A stretch of 7,213 nt of DNA from Planctomycetes bacterium GWF2_50_10. GTDB lineage: Bacteria > Planctomycetota > Phycisphaerae > Sedimentisphaerales > GWF2-50-10. The stretch lies in contig MHYB01000101.1 of the NCBI GenBank assembly GCA_001824635.1, positions 1-7,213 of the forward strand, given 5' to 3'. The notes under the pieces are model-generated. The model worked only from the letters and a program-made list of their open reading frames with translations. It searched no databases and was not told the DNA's origin. Shown one piece after another: positions 5,109 to 7,213 of this stretch. Every line of letters begins with the position of its first letter. The stretch's first letter is position 1. A program made the translations under genes and the position numbers.

Positions 5109-6758
5109 ATGATGAATCCAATGCGGCGATATCGAACACTGGGGCGGACCCGCCGAATACTCACCATTATGGTGACATACGGATTCGGGGAGCTTATCGG
5201 TTGGATCAAGGTTAGTGCGTGGTGGCGAAGGCACAGGCCAAGCGCCCCCCCGCCTCTGTCACGCGCAAAGCGTTTTCGTATGATGCTCGAAGAACTTGGG
5301 CCGACGTTCGTAAAATTCGGTCAACTATTGAGCACACGTTCAGATCTATTGCCTGCCGATGTTATAGAAGAACTGGTCTGGCTACAGGATAGGGTTACGC
5401 CTGTGCCATGGAAGGTTATGAAGGTGCGGTTTGGGCAGGCTGGGATGAATATTGACGAAATGTTCGCCGAGTTTGATACCATACCGCTGGCAAGTGCGTC
5501 GCTTGCGCAAGTCTACGCGGCCAGGCTCAAAACGGGCGAAAAGGTCGCGGTCAAAGTGCTGCGTCCGAAGATCGAAGAGATTATAAACTCCGACTTGGCC
5601 ATTTTGGAACAGTTCGCCGCCCTGCTTACGAAACATTTCGAAGAAGCCAAACGCTGGGAGCCGGAAGGCATTATCCGGGAATTCAGGCGATCGATACACA
5701 ATGAACTTGATCTGCGGCACGAGGGACGCAACGCCGATATTTTCCGCGCGAATTTTGTTGGTGATCCAACTGTGTATGTGCCTAAGATTTATTGGCCTTG
5801 CTCAACGCGGGCTGTGCTGGTGATGGAATATATTGAAGGCAAACGGCTTTCGGAGTGCTTTGACCCGACGATACCGGTGTCGGTGCGAAAGCAGATCGCT
5901 TCTAATGGGGCCAATGCGGTTTTAAGGCAGATTTTTCATGATGGTTTTTTTCAGGCCGATCCGCATCCGGGTAACGGGTTTGTGCTTGAAAATAATGTGA
6001 TCTGCTTTTTAGATTTCGGCATGTTCGGCCGGCTGGATATGGATACGCTTTCGTATTTGTCGCAGGGGCTTTATGCCACGATCAACAAGGATGCAGACAG
6101 GTTGATTAAGGCAGCAAGGGCCATAGGCATGGTTACGGAGGCTTCGGATATAGAGGGATTGAAGCCTGCGCTGATCGACCTGGTGGATCAATATCATGGC
6201 TTGCCGCTAAAGCAGATAGAGCTTGGCAAGTTACTCAATGAGGTTGTGGCGGTGATTCGGATGCATCGGCTGCGCGTTCGGAGCGACCTGATGCTGCTGG
6301 TGAAGGCGATTTCGACCATCGAGGGAGTGGGCCGAAATCTTGACCCGGATTTTGACATAATCGGGCACGCTAAGCCGTTCGTCCGCGAAGCCTTGATACG
6401 AGATCGCTCGCCGAAGAAACTATTTAAGGATGTCACCGATTTTGTGCAGGATGTAACTACGTTTGTTAAAACGGCCCCGGACAGCATGCTTCAGATTTTG
6501 CGCAAAATGCGCGACGGGCAGTTCAAGATAGACTTCATGCATAAGGGCCTTGAGCAGCCGATCAATGAACTTAACAGAATGATAGACAAATTGATCCTGG
6601 GCGTCATCGCCGGTTGCGCGTTAATAGCGTCGTCGCTAATCGTACAGACGGGCAAAGGGCCTCAGCTGTTCGGATATCCGACAGTGGGAATAATCGGCGT
6701 TTTTGCAGCCGGCTTACTGAGCCTGTGGATCGTATGGGACATCCTTCACAGGCGATAG
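5109..6758 (+). CDS. ubiB: ABC1/AarF/UbiB family atypical kinase-like protein, 549 aa
   Basis: All ABC1 hallmarks are present: the KxGQ motif KFGQ (69-72) with STRSDLLP after it, the alanine-rich loop ASASLAQVY (128-136) that replaces the glycine-rich loop, VAVK with Lys149, the NELDLRHEGRNA helix (198-209), the hinge VLVMEYIEGKRL (236-247), the catalytic-loop equivalent ADPHPGN (283-289) and the metal-binding LDFG (301-304). Two hydrophobic helices at the C-terminus (about 495-513 and 523-546) anchor it to the membrane, as in UbiB. The family supports ubiquinone biosynthesis in proteobacteria, through ATPase activity rather than classical kinase activity; in anaerobes and planctomycetes its substrate is unknown, so the symbol names the family only. 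Length is about that of E. coli UbiB. No clear ribosome site precedes ATG 5109; ATG 5112 or 5121 is possible. It probably shares a transcript with the phasin gene. Confidence 0.88.
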   Translation: MMNPMRRYRTLGRTRRILTIMVTYGFGELIGWIKVSAWWRRHRPSAPPPLSRAKRFRMMLEELGPTFVKFGQLLSTRSDLLPADVIEELVWLQDRVTPVPWKVMKVRFGQAGMNIDEMFAEFDTIPLASASLAQVYAARLKTGEKVAVKVLRPKIEEIINSDLAILEQFAALLTKHFEEAKRWEPEGIIREFRRSIHNELDLRHEGRNADIFRANFVGDPTVYVPKIYWPCSTRAVLVMEYIEGKRLSECFDPTIPVSVRKQIASNGANAVLRQIFHDGFFQADPHPGNGFVLENNVICFLDFGMFGRLDMDTLSYLSQGLYATINKDADRLIKAARAIGMVTEASDIEGLKPALIDLVDQYHGLPLKQIELGKLLNEVVAVIRMHRLRVRSDLMLLVKAISTIEGVGRNLDPDFDIIGHAKPFVREALIRDRSPKKLFKDVTDFVQDVTTFVKTAPDSMLQILRKMRDGQFKIDFMHKGLEQPINELNRMIDKLILGVIAGCALIASSLIVQTGKGPQLFGYPTVGIIGVFAAGLLSLWIVWDILHRR

Positions 6759-6803
6759 TCGTTGCGAATTTGCTGGATTCGTCGCGACTTGATCGATTTA
6801 GTA

Positions 6804-6830
6804 TTGCAAATCTGTCCTTTTTGGTATAAT
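6804..6830 (+). promoter_or_regulatory. Promoter of the tRNA-Gly gene
   Basis: TTGCAA (6804-6809) and a perfect TATAAT (6825-6830), 15 bases apart, lie directly before the tRNA. Transcription would start around 6837, about six bases before the mature 5' end, which leaves a very short leader for RNase P to remove. Spacing is slightly short, but the boxes and position agree well. Confidence 0.6.
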
Positions 6831-6842
6831 AATGCAACTTTC

Positions 6843-6913
6843 GCGGGTGTAGCTTAATGGTAAAGCTCCAGCCTTCCAAGCTGGTCACGTGGGTTCGATT
6901 CCCATCACCCGCT
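6843..6913 (+). tRNA. tRNA-Gly, anticodon TCC
   Basis: A full cloverleaf can be drawn. The acceptor stem is GCGGGTG/CACCCGC (6843-6849 with 6906-6912), with discriminator T6913. The D-arm includes AGCTTAATGGTAAAGCT. The anticodon stem is CCAGC/GCTGG (6868-6872 with 6880-6884) and the loop is CTTCCAA, giving anticodon TCC at 6875-6877. The T-arm is GTGGG-TTCGATT-CCCAT (6889-6905). CCA is not encoded and must be added by nucleotidyltransferase. It reads GGA and, by wobble, GGG glycine codons. A long minus-strand frame across it is spurious. Confidence 0.96.
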
Positions 6914-6918
6914 TTTTT
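6913..6918 (+). terminator. T-tract after the tRNA
   Basis: Six T's directly follow the acceptor stem, so the T-arm/acceptor hairpin plus this run could end transcription. It is a simple T-tract with no dedicated stem-loop. Confidence 0.4.
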
Positions 6919-6958
6919 ATTGCGCGATAGTGCATTATGATGCAAATCGCTGCTACCA

Positions 6959-7114
6959 ATGAGAAAAAGCTCCACAGAGAAAGTCGAATTAAAAAAGCTA
7001 CCCGGTAATAAATTACAGGTCTGCGTATCCGAGGACAAGGCAAATTCGCATATGAAAATGGAAACTATTCTGCCGATTCCACATTTCAAGCCAGACCCGA
7101 ATGCATGCAAATAA
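6959..7114 (+). CDS. Weak candidate small ORF, 51 aa
   Basis: From ATG 6959 a 51-codon frame runs to TAA 7112-7114. The product is highly charged and basic at its start (MRKSSTEKVELKKLPGNK), with a proline-rich end (ILPIPHFKPDPNACK) and Cys22 and Cys50. No ribosome site is seen and the sequence has no recognised family. It lies directly after the tRNA. It may be a chance frame or part of an element that used the tRNA end as target. It is listed because nothing else explains this stretch. Confidence 0.22.
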   Translation: MRKSSTEKVELKKLPGNKLQVCVSEDKANSHMKMETILPIPHFKPDPNACK

Positions 7115-7142
7115 GTCTTCCCAACTAAAAACCCACGCAATT

Positions 7143-7208
7143 TTTTCACAGTAATTTTCACAGTTCAGGTATATTTGATGTCGTAAAATATGTTTACAAT
7201 TGTTGTAA
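7143..7208. repeat. Short direct and inverted repeats near the right edge
   Basis: TTTTCACAG occurs twice with a 12-bp period (7143-7151 and 7155-7163). Further on, TTACAA-TTG-TTGTAA (7194-7208) is a perfect 6-bp inverted repeat that could be an operator half-site pair. The AT-rich context (TAAAAT at 7184-7189) would suit a promoter for a gene beyond the window. Both readings are speculative. Confidence 0.25.
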
Positions 7209-7213
7209 GTGCT

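Noticed and set aside
6758..6788. Imperfect hairpin after the ubiB-like stop as a terminator
   Set aside because: The stem has a three-base internal loop and no T-run follows; transcription may simply continue toward the tRNA promoter region.
6604..7161. 185-codon minus-strand frame
   Set aside because: It runs antisense through the end of the ubiB-like gene and the whole tRNA-Gly; its GNRTHVTSLEG segment is the usual spurious translation of tRNA-Gly.
1..7213. CRISPR array or rRNA
   Set aside because: No regularly spaced repeats of 25-40 bases and no rRNA-like conserved blocks were seen.

Overview
The window looks like a bacterial chromosome segment carrying one accessory island. The right half (about 3550-6920) has ordinary, balanced-composition genes. 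They include a two-domain cobalamin-binding protein ending in a lysine/arginine-rich tail, a phasin-like helical protein followed by an ABC1/UbiB-type kinase-like protein, and a tRNA-Gly with no encoded CCA. The form of the B12 protein and the phasin-UbiB pairing resemble what I remember from Planctomycetes of the Phycisphaerae type. That lineage guess is inference only; deltaproteobacterial or related groups are not excluded.

Layout. (1) 1-~165: the 5' end of an IS1182-like insertion sequence on the minus strand, cut by the window edge, abutting a short GC palindrome. (2) 208-339, minus: a short ORF for a 43-residue single-pass membrane peptide. (3) 417-439: a palindromic repeat. (4) 527-2930, minus: the most interesting locus, an AT-rich gene for a restriction-endonuclease-like domain fused to an nSTAND3-type P-loop NTPase, a design typical of antiviral STAND proteins. 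It is broken by two 1-base deletions, both in T homopolymers of the coding strand; restoring both gives exactly 802 codons. (5) 2931-3551: about 620 bp without a gene, holding a possible promoter for the minus-strand gene, a strong CTAG-containing hairpin and an extraordinary block of C-runs with a 21-nt repeat. (6) 3552-4656, plus: a B12-domain gene and a 121-residue unknown gene 10 bp apart, probably one operon. (7) 4702-6758, plus: a promoter, the phasin-like gene and the UbiB-like gene. (8) 6804-6918: promoter, tRNA-Gly(TCC) and T-tract. (9) 6919-7213: a weak 51-codon ORF and short repeats.

How the parts relate. The AT-rich REase-STAND gene next to an insertion sequence, beside genes of different composition, reads as a horizontally acquired anti-phage gene that is now inactive or carries assembly errors. 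The B12 protein has the usual helical cap but lacks the histidine of the DxHxxG-type signature, so its cofactor chemistry is open. The phasin-like and UbiB-like genes form a pair that I recall in many bacteria, and their joint role is not established by this sequence.
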